DNA from: Aurifilum marmelostoma
Lineage: Eukaryota > Ascomycota > Sordariomycetes > Diaporthales > Cryphonectriaceae
Length of the DNA stretch: 64,000 nt
NCBI GenBank assembly: GCA_027559495.1
Contig: JAMXSV010000003.1
Span: forward strand, 992,001 to 1,056,000
Direction: 5' to 3'
Shown: piece after piece, positions 24,274 through 35,500 of the stretch
Layout of the letters: every line of letters starts with the position of its first letter
How positions within the stretch are numbered: the first letter of the stretch is position 1
Program-made: the position numbers and the translations under genes
The notes under the pieces: generated by a model
Told to the model about the DNA's origin: nothing
The model's input: the letters and a program-made list of their open reading frames with translations, nothing else
The model's database searches: none

Positions 24274-24911
24274 CTTGGCTGTTGTCTCGGTCGTAGTGAA
24301 CGGAGAGGACAGGTAGAGCGTTCGGGTAAGGAGTGGCTTCAGTTAGGTCTTGGGTACTGCGCAGAATTTCTGGGTATACCAATAATTTAGCATCTGAGAA
24401 ATGACAATGACAACTGAGGATTCGACACTCTTTTCCCTTACCTGTTTGATCCCTCGTTGGTGATTTTCTGGCACTTGGTCGTTGAAAGAGGGGACTTGGG
24501 GCGGCTTTGCGGCGTTGGAGTATGGGACAGCTTGCTAGAGCTCAGAGGATACAAGGGTACATGGCGAGCAATTTGGCTTAGTCATCTAACTCCCGGGTAC
24601 TATGACACGCCCGGCTAAGAAATTAATGTATGGTGAATAGAAACTGGGATGCACAACAGACATCCCATAGAAGTCTCTACTATGTATGTATACTGTGTAG
24701 TGTTCTTCGTCTCTCTAATACAATGGGAAAAGGAAGAAAAAAAAGAACACCAAAACCCATGTATGGTGTGAAGTCTGGAAAACAAAATTTTTTGCGATGC
24801 TTGTGTTTGTCTAGAGAAGTGCCATGTGCACAGTGTCTGATAGATAGCTCCTCTACAACGGCCCCAACTGTTGATACATTTTCCGGACCCCCATAAAACC
24901 GTTTAAGAGCA
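24274..24911. other. Intergenic region between QCR2 and OST4
   Basis: About 640 bases between two genes in tandem on the minus strand: 3' end of QCR2 and promoter/5' UTR of OST4. AT-richer than its neighbours around 24600-24800. No gene is supported. Confidence 0.5.
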
Positions 24912-26526
24912 TTATACCTTGAGGCCGATCTCCTCTGCGTACGGAAGAACGTAAAGATCACCTGTCGATGCCACCGTCGCCTTTCCATCCAACAACGACT
25001 TCGCAGCCTAGAATGATAAAGACGCGTTAGTTGTCATCGGGAGAAAGCAGGAGGGACTCATAAGTTATCAGACTTACCGTCTTGACCTGGTCAGCCGTCA
25101 CTGACTCATAGCTCTTCAGGGCCTCTGCAACCTGGAAGATCTTGCCACCGTGGATCAGGCTGTTGCCCGCAGCGGTCATACCGTTGCCAGTCAGCTCGTT
25201 GGCGGACAGCAGGTCGAACTTGGCCTTGGCAATGGCCTTTGTCAGGAGCTCCTTGGTCACACCGGACTCGGCAACGCTCTTGACGGCCTTGACGGCCTCC
25301 TCGGCACCCTTGCGGACCGCATGCGGGCTTCCGGTGATCTGGATCGTGAGGAGACCTGCGTCAGTGTAGGCCAGGTTCTTGGCAGCGATCGTAGAGCCGG
25401 GGGCGGCGGCAGCAGCCTTGGCGAGCAGGGTGAACCCAGGAGACCACTTGATGCCGGAGTCTCCGCCGAGAAGAGCGCTCAGGACCGCGACATTGGCCTT
25501 GTCCGCAGCCAGGTTTGCACCGGGGAAGGCCAGGACCATGGCGTTAGAGCCCGACAACGAGGTGCGCTGCTCGCCACCGTAGTACTTGGAGGGCTCAGCG
25601 AACAGGGGCAGCGCGCTTGCGGACGAGGAGGGCACGTCCCTGAAGAAGGGCTCGATCCACTTGGAGAGGGAGTCCTGGGTAGCGCCATCGGCGACAACCG
25701 CGATGTTGGGCTTCGTGTAGACGGAAGCGGCAAAAGCGGCGACGCTGTCCTCGCTCAGGTAGGGGCCGAGAGACGTCGAGGTGGAGGGGTAGATGGAGGA
25801 GCCTAGGCCCTTGTGGAAGGCAACAGCGTGGGCAGTATCGAGGGCCTGCGCCAGGGCATTCTCGGACAGCTTGTGCTGCTTCAGGTGCAGGACGTGCTCG
25901 ACCTCTTCGTGGAACTCATGGGCTGGATTGAAGACCGTTAGCCGAAGCGACAACTCTCGAGCCGTTCAAGGGGATGGAGGATCTTCTTCACGTACTGGTG
26001 TACCTGGTCTTGGTAATGACCTCACCGAGGAGCTCCGTGAAGTAGGGCAGGTCGTCGCGCAGGAACGCAGCCTCCACAACAAGAGCCTCACGGGTGTGGT
26101 ATGCCCTCAATTGACCTCCCAGCAGCTCAGACTCCCTCGTGATTCTCAGTGCGGATCGCTTGTCGGTGTTCTGTGCGCGCAGGAACAAATTAGCTCATCA
26201 TTCTTCTCTCTGTCCCGGCCACTCCCGCCGAGATCACTCGTGGCAGGCCGACTTGCCTTGAACGCAAACTCCTCGAGTCCCACGGACAGGCCAGGCAGGG
26301 GCTGGTAACGGGTACCGGCCTTGGCAACGACAGAGAGGCGGGTGGTCGGGCTCCGGGGATCCCTCGAGGCAACCTTGATGCCGTTGATGTCGGTTGAGTC
26401 GAACGATGCAGTCTCGGTGGAAGTGCCTGCAGCAGCAGCGTAGGCACGCTTCTGGGCGAGCTTTGCACAATCCTGCCGCCGGAGGGCAAGCTTGGCTCCC
26501 CTCGTCAGAGCTGACCGGCCGATCAT
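24912..26526 (-). CDS. QCR2: Cytochrome bc1 complex core subunit 2 (Qcr2), mitochondrial
   Basis: Four exons (26257-26526, 25996-26170, 25078-25922, 24912-25007) give 461 residues. Residues 1-35 are Arg/Lys/Ala-rich without acids, a matrix-targeting presequence. The remainder follows the M16 peptidase-like core protein: KAGTRYQPLPGLSVGLEEFAFK, NTDKRSALRITRESELLGG, then LRDDLPYFTELLGEV. The zinc-binding HxxEH of active processing peptidases is not present, as expected for core 2. The C-terminal domain includes AFHKGLGSSIYP and ends with VLPYAEEIGLKV. Known role: structural core subunit of respiratory complex III on the matrix side. Intron 1 (26171-26256) has a GC donor (AAG|GCAAGT); only this join keeps the frame and gives the conserved FAFK-NTDKRSAL sequence. 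Divergent neighbour: RPC82. Confidence 0.95.
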
Positions 26527-27330
26527 TTTGCGAGAGGGGTGGTGGTGGTGTCAATTGACGATCTGTGATTTTGTATGCGACGCTCAGTCTAGAGTGTGAG
26601 CTCTGGGTTTTGAAGCGCAGCGGAATGGACCGGGAAGGCTTACAACAGACGGGCTGTGATTCGGCAGGCTGGGGGGCTAGTCAGAGCTCGCCTAATTGCA
26701 CCTGCGCAAGAGCGCTCACTGGGCTCCTGCTCTTTCTCTCTTTTCTTCCTTCTGCACCTCGACAGAGAGATGCAGCTAAGCAGAGAAAGAGGAAGAGAAA
26801 AAGAAAAAAAGAAAAGGGAAGTTGACAATGAAATGAATAAAAGTCTGTAATAGGAATATAGCTTTGATGAGCAACCTTGACTCTGGACCAATATTTGGCT
26901 GGCCCGGTAAAGGTCTTCCAGCTTTGGGCCCAAGCTGCCCAGAAATTTTGCTGCCCTTGTTAATTGCACCCCCCCCCCCGTTAAATTCTGGCAGATCAGG
27001 CTTTGTGTCGGGCAGGCATCTATTTCCAGGTGGTCTTGCCGTTACCTCAGAGGGGCGTTTTCCCCCCCACCTAAAATAAAAAGTTCAAGTTCAGAGGTCA
27101 ACTTATTAGAACAACTTTTTTTTATTATATCCTAATAAGGTTCGCGGGTTGCTTCAATCTTCCCGATGACTCCAAGACGGTAGCCTGAGGCCACCTAGGA
27201 ATACAGTGAGAGTATTCCTAGTAGTCGCCTGCAATCCATCGCATCAGCACTCATCATACACCTCTTGCGCAAGATCCAGCATCTCCGCGCCCATCGACCC
27301 TCTCTCCCATCCACCTCCATTCCCGCTATC
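26527..27330. promoter_or_regulatory. Divergent intergenic region QCR2 / RPC82
   Basis: About 800 bases shared by the starts of QCR2 (minus) and RPC82 (plus). It contains a purine-rich block at about 26785-26825, a C10 run near 26970 and a T/A-rich block at 27110-27140. No gene is supported. Confidence 0.5.
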
Positions 27331-29493
27331 ATGCATCTGGTCACCAAGAACCTAGCAGAGCTCTGTACTCTGCTGGTTGACAACATCTTTGGTGAGCTGC
27401 CTTCGGTATGTATTCCTATCCCAAGGTTCTGATGCTGTACAGAGGCTCGTCGCATCTTGTCTGTGTTATGTGTGTGTGTCACTGCCATTGTTTATTGACC
27501 CTCCAACCCGTTCCAGCGCATATTCGCTGCGCTCTTGAACAAAGGCCGTTCCTCGATCCCGCAGCTCGTCCAGTATACCTCTTTGAACCCCCGCCAGCTT
27601 CGACATGGCCTTGTCGTCCTCCTGCAGAACAACCTCCTGTGCTACCAGACCGAATCTGGCCATGCGATTTACACTGCAAATTCCGATGCTGCCTACGCCC
27701 TCATCCGCACCGGCAAGATACTGGACATGACCGGCTCTGTGTATGGCGATGCAGCAAAAGAGGTTATGCAGAACCTGCTGTCCATGGGCCATACCAAAGT
27801 CGAGCATCTCCGGGATGCCTACGAGGCCAAATTCAAGCAGGCCGCTCGCCTGGCGACAGCGGTCAATGGTGGCGCGCAGGCGGGTACAAACGGCGACGTA
27901 CAGCACGACGAGGGGACAGATGAAGGGACGAGACAGCCCACTAGGCCTGGTTCTCACGTTCAGTCTCTCCAAGAGCTCGACGAAGTGCTATGCCGCATGA
28001 TACAGGCCGAGTTGGTCTCGGCGGTCACCGAGAACTCGTTTCGCAGCTGGGAGGACACCAGGAAGGCCATTGAGGACGAGGTGCGCACCACCTACTTTCC
28101 TGGCGGAGTGCGTGGCGCCAAGGGCAAAGAGGAGTTCACGGGCAGACTAGCCAAAAGGCTTCGTGAAGTGCGCGACGATCCCTTCAATGTCAAGCGCAAG
28201 CTACAGGCCATGATGCAGATGAACAAGCGGAGGAAGCTTTCGGAGTGGAGTTCTGTCAACGCAGGCAACGACCTCGAAGAAGGCGACCTGGTTGTCGATG
28301 TAGGTTATCTGCGAGTCGGATTTCAGCGCGCTCAACTAACATTGAAAAAGGGCGACATTGTCCTTCGCGTTAACTACGAGAAGTGCGATGTGGAACTCCG
28401 GAACCAGCAGCTTGTTCACTTCGTATCCGAACTGTATGGCGAAACTACCGCCGGCATATATGCGACCCTGCTGCAGCAGCTAAGCAGGAAGATTTCTCGA
28501 TGTCGCCTCGACCAGGATATTGACACCGCCGACGACGCATTTGGGACCGATGCCAGGATATCCACCAACGACGTCTTCGAGAAGCTCGATCCTTCGCTTG
28601 ATGTATCCACAGGGATTGGAAAGGTCAGCGCCAGCATGATGGACAGGAAGAGCGCCAACCGCATCCAAGACCAGCCTCCAGGGGTCAAGGTGCTCTACGA
28701 GGAGGCCGAGGTCGAGGGCGAGGCGAGCTCAGACGAAGAGGTCGTTGAAGAGGTGAACGGCCATGCCTCTGATGACGACGAGGGCGAGGACAAGCACCCA
28801 ATTACGAACGGTGTTAATGGGAACAAGCCAGGCAAGGTGAAATTCAATGATGCAGGGCCCGCAAAGCTTTCTCGCAAGGAGCATTTCCGCCAGCACCTGC
28901 TTTTACTCTGCGAGGGTCAGTATCAATTCCTGCGTCACTGCGCAATGGAACAATGGACGGTTGATTTCGAGCCGCTCGTGCAGTCTCTGCAGGTGATGGA
29001 GCTGGACACCGTCATCCAGCGCAGTGTCGGCCAGACTGGCCTTCGCTTGGTGCGCATCTTGCGGAGGGTGGGAAAGATGGACGAGAAGACCCTTCCGAAT
29101 CTTGCATTGCTCCCCAAAGGAGATGTTCAGACGATCATGCTCAAGATGCAGATGCTAGGCTATGTCGACATGCAGGAGGTCCCTCGAGACAACAACAGGA
29201 CCCCGAGCCGCACCCTATTCTTGTACTGGACGGATACCCGCCGTTGTCTCGACCGTGTACTCGACAACACCTACAAGACCATGGTTCGATGCATGCAGAG
29301 ACTGGAGGTGCAACGACAGATGGAGGCCGACGTGTTAGACCTTGTCAAGCGGGATGACGTGCGAGGTCGCGAAAAAGAGATGATGCAGGAGCGTTACTAC
29401 AATAGGTTTGTCCGGGTGACCGAGGTACAGGAGAAACTCCTTGCTCATGTTATGAGGCTCGACAATCTCGTGGGCACCCTGCGGGACTTTTGA
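27331..29493 (+). CDS. RPC82: RNA polymerase III subunit C82 (Rpc3/Rpc82)
   Basis: Exons 27331-27405, 27517-28299 and 28351-29493 give 666 residues. The N-terminus (TKNLAELCTLLVDNIFGELPS then RIFAALLNKGRSS and LNPRQLRHGLVVLLQNNLL) is the first winged-helix domain of the family. Later family features include VLRVNYEKC, an acidic insert (EASSDEEVVEEVNGHASDDDEGED, about residues 390-420), and a C-terminal coiled-coil region ending HVMRLDNLVGTLRDF. Known role: C82 forms a trimer with C34 and C31 that opens promoters for Pol III. I infer the second intron (28300-28350, 51 bases) from GTAGGT, a CTAAC branch site and an AG acceptor; it is a multiple of three without stop, so retention would add 17 residues. 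The segment it removes is absent from the family pattern as I know it. Confidence 0.93.
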
Positions 29494-30283
29494 GATGCCC
29501 ATGGCAGGACGGGCTTTGGTTGCCCTTTTCCCCTACCAAACTGGGAATGTCGATTTGGTGAGGTTTGCATTGTCTGGACTGGATGCATTTGAGATTTCGG
29601 GACCCCCCTCCCCCCCAAAAAAAGTTTGCAGTTTGCATCGGCGGCGTTCATAAGAGGAAAAGTGCAAAACAGGTCTGGCACAGTGACGACGGCGTTTATG
29701 AGTTGGTTTTGATGGCTGTCTGCCCATCATCTGTCGGCGGATTTACTCACATATACCCACACTCAAGGACTGCAGCAGAGATGATAGATATATCATAGGA
29801 AGCGTTCCTCCTACGCATTGTGAGGGCATAAATACCACGAGACGTGTGTGTTCTCTTCAATGATCGATCAAAACAAACGTTAGAAACCTTTCCACAAAAT
29901 CAATGAGATGAAACCAAAACAAAATTTAAAAAAATCAAGGCAATGTATAGTTAATTTCACCAACTAGAACACCTGGATTATTATGTGCAAGGACTGCAGG
30001 GGCCGACGATCGCAGATTCGGGGGTGGAGAGCTCTCAATGGCAGCGCCCCCCACCCCCTGTAGCTCTCCACCACCCCCCAAAAGAGGGTACAAAAAATTA
30101 AAAAATTCTGAGCGCACTCGGAGCTTTCGCAACCCAGCATACGAACTCACCTCGTCCACGCCACCAGCAGTCAATTCTTTTTGCGTCCACCGTGTCGAGT
30201 GTCTGTGTCGCTTTCTGCTGCTCCGTTTGAACTCCTCTCAATCCCAATACCCCTTCATCTCAATCACTCTTTAACTAGAGAAG
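29494..30283. other. Intergenic region RPC82 to GGC1
   Basis: About 790 bases between two plus-strand genes: 3' UTR of RPC82 and promoter/5' UTR of GGC1. AT-rich from 29840 to 29960, then C-rich near 30040-30080, and pyrimidine-rich immediately upstream of GGC1. No gene is supported. Confidence 0.5.
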
Positions 30284-31613
30284 ATGTCACCTCCTTCGGG
30301 CGCAGTGGAGAGGGAGTCCAACCTGGCGCGTCTGCTGGGCTCTGGTGCGCAACCCCTCCAAACGAGAAATTTGGATTTGGCATCATGCTGACTGTTCTCA
30401 GGCTCCGCCGGTATTGCTGAGCTCGCTGTCTTCCATCCTGTAAGCTTCTCCTGTGGACTCTTATGTTATTTCGCAGTCTTGAGAGGAAGCCTCTTCGCTA
30501 ACGGTTCTCGCCGCCTACAGGTTGACACGATCGCGAAGCGTCTTATGAGCAACGAGACTCGGGTACGATAATATATGGACGTCATTCATGCGCCCGAACC
30601 TAAAACTAATGTGGTGCACGACACACAGATCAAGAACTCGTCGCAGCTGAACGCAGTCATCTTCAAAGACAAGGCTGCCGCTCCCGTCGGAAGGAAGTTC
30701 GTGTCGCTATTCCCTGGCCTGGGATACGCTGCCGGATACAAGGTCCGTCGTTACATTCCAAAGCTACACTCCTTTCCTTCGCGAAGCTTGATCGACCAAA
30801 TGCTGATCGTCGTGTCTTGGTCCATGTACAGGTTCTTCAGAGAATATACAAGTACGGTGGACAGCCCGTGGCTCGCGACTACCTGACGAAGCACTATGGC
30901 TCGGACTTCGAGGCGGCATTTGGCAAGAAGACGGGCAAGGCCATCCTGCACTCGACAGCAGGCAGTCTGATCGGCATTGGCGAGATCGTGCTGCTCCCTC
31001 TGGACGTGCTCAAGATCAAGCGTCAGACAAACCCTGAGGCGTTCCGTGGCAGAGGCGTGCTGAAGATTGTCGCGGATGAGGGCTTCGGATTATACAGGGG
31101 CTGGGGATGGACCGCGGCACGCAACGCTCCTGGTTCTTTTGCGGTATGTGACCCCATCTGCGCTGGTTGTCGAGGATGATCGGACTGACGAGGCCGGAAA
31201 CAGCTGTTTGGAGGGTCTGCCTTCGCCAAGGAGTACATCTTCAAGCTTCAGGACTACAACAAGGCCTCGTGGTTCCAGAACTTTGTCGCTTCTATTGCTG
31301 GTGCCACGGCCTCTCTGGTCGTCTCCGCTCCTCTTGATGTCATCAAGACGCGTATTCAGAACAGGAACTTTGAGAACCCCGAGAGCGGATTCCAGATCCT
31401 GACCAAGATGGCTCGGAACGAGGGCATGTCTGCCTTCTTCAAGGGTCTTGTGCCCAAGGTATGTGGCCTCGAAACTGATGTGGATTCCCCTGTTCTGGGC
31501 GCCTGCTAATCCACCGACCATCACAGCTTCTCATGACCGGTCCTAAGCTGGTGTTCTCCTTCTGGCTCGCACAGACTCTGATCCCGGCATTCGACAAGGC
31601 CATCGCCAAATAA
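30284..31613 (+). CDS. GGC1: Mitochondrial GTP/GDP carrier (Ggc1/Yhm1)
   Basis: Seven exons (30284-30344, 30402-30439, 30521-30562, 30629-30742, 30832-31143, 31204-31458, 31527-31613) give 302 residues, the length of a mitochondrial carrier. The three repeat signatures are present: HPVDTIAKRLMSN, LPLDVLKIKRQTNPE and APLDVIKTRIQNRNFENPES. The stretches LFPGLGYAAGYKVLQRIYKY and YRGWGWTAARNAPGSFALF match yeast Ggc1 almost residue for residue. Known role: exchanges GTP and GDP across the inner mitochondrial membrane and is needed for mitochondrial genome and iron balance in yeast. Six short introns, most in the first third of the gene, all GT-AG. No frame problems. Confidence 0.96.
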
Positions 31614-32571
31614 AGTCCACCAAGACAGAAAAGGAGGGAAAAGAGGCCAGGATGTACAGCTCTATATGATAGATAAGACGGAGAATGGCGTTTGGCTTCC
31701 CCTTTTTTTTTGGTGTGCTGGCGAGGAAGGCTATTTTACATTTTCTTGATGTCATGAGCGTATCCATGAGCGTTCTGGACCTGCTCAAGTGGCTCTTCAT
31801 ATTATCCCGAGTATAGACCAGATTCAGAATGGCCTGTCTGGTGAATAAAATACCCAACTCTTCCCAACTTCTTATCGGGGTCAGTCTTGTTTCTTATCAG
31901 GTCCTGCTGTGGTCGATCCCTGTCTTTCGAGGGCCCCACTGCCTTCCCGGAGCGAACCGAAGGATGATGTGCAAAGTGGAAGTGGCTTTGTGGAGCCAAG
32001 TCATCCCAGTCGCGGTCGCGTTTCCTGGATGGTCGGTTGCTGGGGTGTTGGCTGGCAGGAGCGAGTAAATATTACGGATTTGGGCTGGGGGTGGAGCAAC
32101 ACCCCGGCGACACCCCAGCCACCCACTTGCACATTCGATGTCAACCAACCATCCTGCAAGGCCCTTCTCGATTCGATTCGATTTCAGGTCCAGCACTCAG
32201 GCTTGATCAGGCTCGAATAGTTCATTGCTCTCATAGTTTTGACCTTGAATTTTTTCTTCTTCTTTTTCTTTCCCTTCCTCTCTCTCCTCCTAGCTTTCAG
32301 ATTATCTCCAATCTTCTTGAAACCGCCCGGTATCGCCCTCAGAGCTCTCTGGGCTTGCCAGCTCTTTTTACCCTTCTCATAATCTTCTTTTCCTGTCCCG
32401 AGCATTATCCCCTCGAAGCAATTCACGATATCCAGTCGCTTTACATACCAGCAAGGTCGGAAAGACCATCCCAAGTACGGCCTAGGAAAGTCATCGTCAC
32501 ATTCCAGTGCCCCTCACCTCCTAACACATCAACAACACTCACGACCATCCCTACCAAAACAATCTGACATC
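31614..32571. promoter_or_regulatory. GGC1 3' region and promoter of the coiled-coil gene
   Basis: About 960 bases. From about 32240 to 32560 the plus strand is strongly C/T-rich (for example a TTCTTCTTC tract at 32255-32290), typical of a fungal 5' UTR leading to the start at 32572. No separate gene is supported. Confidence 0.55.
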
Positions 32572-35500
32572 ATGCCTCCCGTCGAGAGGGACGCTCCCGC
32601 CAGCTATGCGGAACGGCCTAGTTCGAGGCACAACCGGAATTCCACCCATTCTCTCTCCTTCGACGCCAGCCGCGCCTTAGTGCCCATGTAAGTCGGCATC
32701 AATTTCTATCCTATCATGCCCACATACACACAGAAAGCCGACGACCACCCTCGCCTACGTGTCATCACATGACCATGTCTATCCTATTTCGCAAGCTGAG
32801 TAGAAACAGGTGGGACAGCTCAGACCCCGAGCGGGCGCCTCCTCCTCTGCCTCTGAACCCGCAGTCGCCTGGCACGGCTACCTCCCGTACAGGCACATCC
32901 TCGGCGATCCAGCTGGCACATGCCGCCCTCAGCGAAAAGGCCAGAGAAAACGCCCTGGTCCCCTATCCCCTCACAAAACGCGCCACCGACTCTTCTTCTC
33001 CCGAGAGGTCACCTGGAAAGAAGGGTACTGCCCACCGCCGTATGCAATCGCTGCAGCCGGGATCTGTGAGGGATATGAGCTTCATGCTTGAGGGTGGTCA
33101 GCTTAGAAGGTCACCAGAAAAGACCGATAGGGAACTGCCTGTCACGCCGGCACGATCAAAGACCGACCCTTTCAACGACGTGAGGTCCGACGAGCAGGAC
33201 CCGGAGCAGCGACTCTCCATCACTCCAGCAGGTGCCGCCAGCTTGACGCCCGTGGTAAGACCGACACCGCGGCGGCCACAGTCGAGTATTCTCGGCGAGA
33301 ACACACCACCCCAGTCGGCAACTATGCTTGCTCTGCAGAACATGTCTGCATCAAAAGAACCGTCTCCCAAGAGGGACGCTGATACCCCCCTGGCCAACGC
33401 GACCAATGGCTCCATGTCCCCAACCAAGAACCCTCAATCGATCGAGCACATATCCGGCCAGATTCTCACCCTGACGAACATTGCGACAGCTCTGCAGAAG
33501 GAGATGGCTCAGCTGAGCCGGCGGAGCAGAGACAATGCGACAGACCTTTTGAGCCTGAAGGAGGCAACAAATACCAGAGACGAGGACATCAGGAAGAACA
33601 TGCGCGATCTCCTTCACAACATGCAAGAGGTGTCGTCAAGGACGGTCTCATCAGCATCGCGGGACATGTACGGCGGACCACTCTTGCTTGAGAACAAACC
33701 TTACGCTCCAGCCTCGCTGTCTCCGTCTTCCAGGGCCGGCTCCAACATGCGGCCATTCGCTCTGCCTCGCATACCCTCACCCAACAGCTTCGCGGCATCT
33801 CTAGACCGGGACGACATAAGCACGCCCTCACTCGCTGGTACAGACGCATCTGCCACGGTTGGTCTGCTTGAGAAGATCATTCGTGACATGAGCACCAAGG
33901 ACGGGCAGGACCAGCTGATGTCTCGGCTCTCTGATCTGGCAAGGAAGCTTGATGGTTTCGATGTGGAACAGAAGGTTGAGGATCTTCAACGCCTCATCAG
34001 GAGCAACATGGACCAGTCTTTGGTTCTCGCCCAGGGCGGCAGTGGGGGTGGCGGAGGCAAGATCGGCCGACCCAGGAACAAGAGCTTCAGTGATGGTCCT
34101 GACGGGTACGGGAGCGGGTCTATGGATGGTCGCGTCGAACGGCTCATTCAGGACCATAGCTTGCAGCAGTCTTCCGCTCCCGGGACGAGGGCCGCAGCTG
34201 ATCTTATCAGCGATGACGTTGTCAAGATTATCCGCAATGTCAAGGACAGCGTCGCCCAGGGAGGCGGTCTGACGGCCGAGGTTAAGGCCCTTGTCCGCGA
34301 GCTTCGCGGCGAAGTCCTTGGCATGGGCCGGGAAATTGGCCGTAAACTGGACGAGGTCTCTGAGACCAGCCAGAGTAGGACTGCTGCTGCGACCAGTATG
34401 GAGATCAACAGGGTTGTGGAAGAAGGTTTGTTGGAGATGAAGGATCATATGAACCAACTCACGCGCGACCACCTCCGACAATCTGCCGCTGCCATCACTG
34501 CCAGTCGAACCCCCGAAGTGGACTATCAGGAGATCTACAATGCCTTGAGGACAGCCCTCAAGGACACCAAAGCCCTCGAGGACGATACTCCTCCGCTCCA
34601 CAGGGAGGACGTCATCGAGGCTGTGAAGGATGCCTGGGAGAATTACAAGCCCGAGATCGAGGTTCAGCAGATCGGTCTCGAAAGAGACGAGGTCCTCGCT
34701 TGTCTACGAGAAGGTCTCATGCAGCATGCGCCAAAAGACGACAAGGAACCAGGAGCTACCAGAGAAGAGGTTTACAAGGCCGTGGTTGAAGGCCTGAAGC
34801 ACTTCACACCTCCGCCGATTGAGGTTCCGGCGACCCTATCTCGCGACGAGATCATCGAGGCAGTCCGTGATTGCCTTGAAGAGTTTGAGTTCCCTGTTGC
34901 TGCGTCCGCTCTCGGCGCTGATCTTTCAAAGCAAGATATGATCGATGCCGTCAAGCAAGGCCTCGAGAACATGGACGTACATGCGAAGGACGGCGCCCCG
35001 CTGGTTCCCTATCAGGGAAACAGCGAGGAGATCATTGCACGTCTCCACGACATCATGGAATACATGCAGTCGGAGTTCAAGGCTGTGTCGGATGAGGCTA
35101 AGCAGAATGTCGCTGCCAACGGCCGAGATACCGAGCAGGTCCTCGACGCCACCAAAGACGGCTTCGAGAGGCTTCGTGCCGACATCGAGGGCTATGTCGA
35201 CCGTGCCACCGGTGTCGCCAGCCAAGAGGAGTTCATGGAGGATCTTCTAAAGAGCTTGGATGTCTTCCGTGATGAGATTGCCGACATGGTCGCCAAGCAG
35301 TCGGATGGCTCCAAAGACCTCATCCGGGAGGAGCTCGAGTCGCTGCGCGAGGCGGTGAACACCTCAATGGTGCCTGCATCCTCGCAGCCTTCATCGGTCA
35401 ATCACGACGAGGTTCTCCAGGCGTTCCAGGAGGGCATCGGCAGTCTGCGGCAGGAGATCAGCCAGCGCCCGCTCGCAGGCACGAATGAGGTTCTTGATGC

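Noticed and set aside
25150..25806. 218-codon plus-strand frame inside QCR2
   Set aside because: Antisense shadow of QCR2 exon 3.
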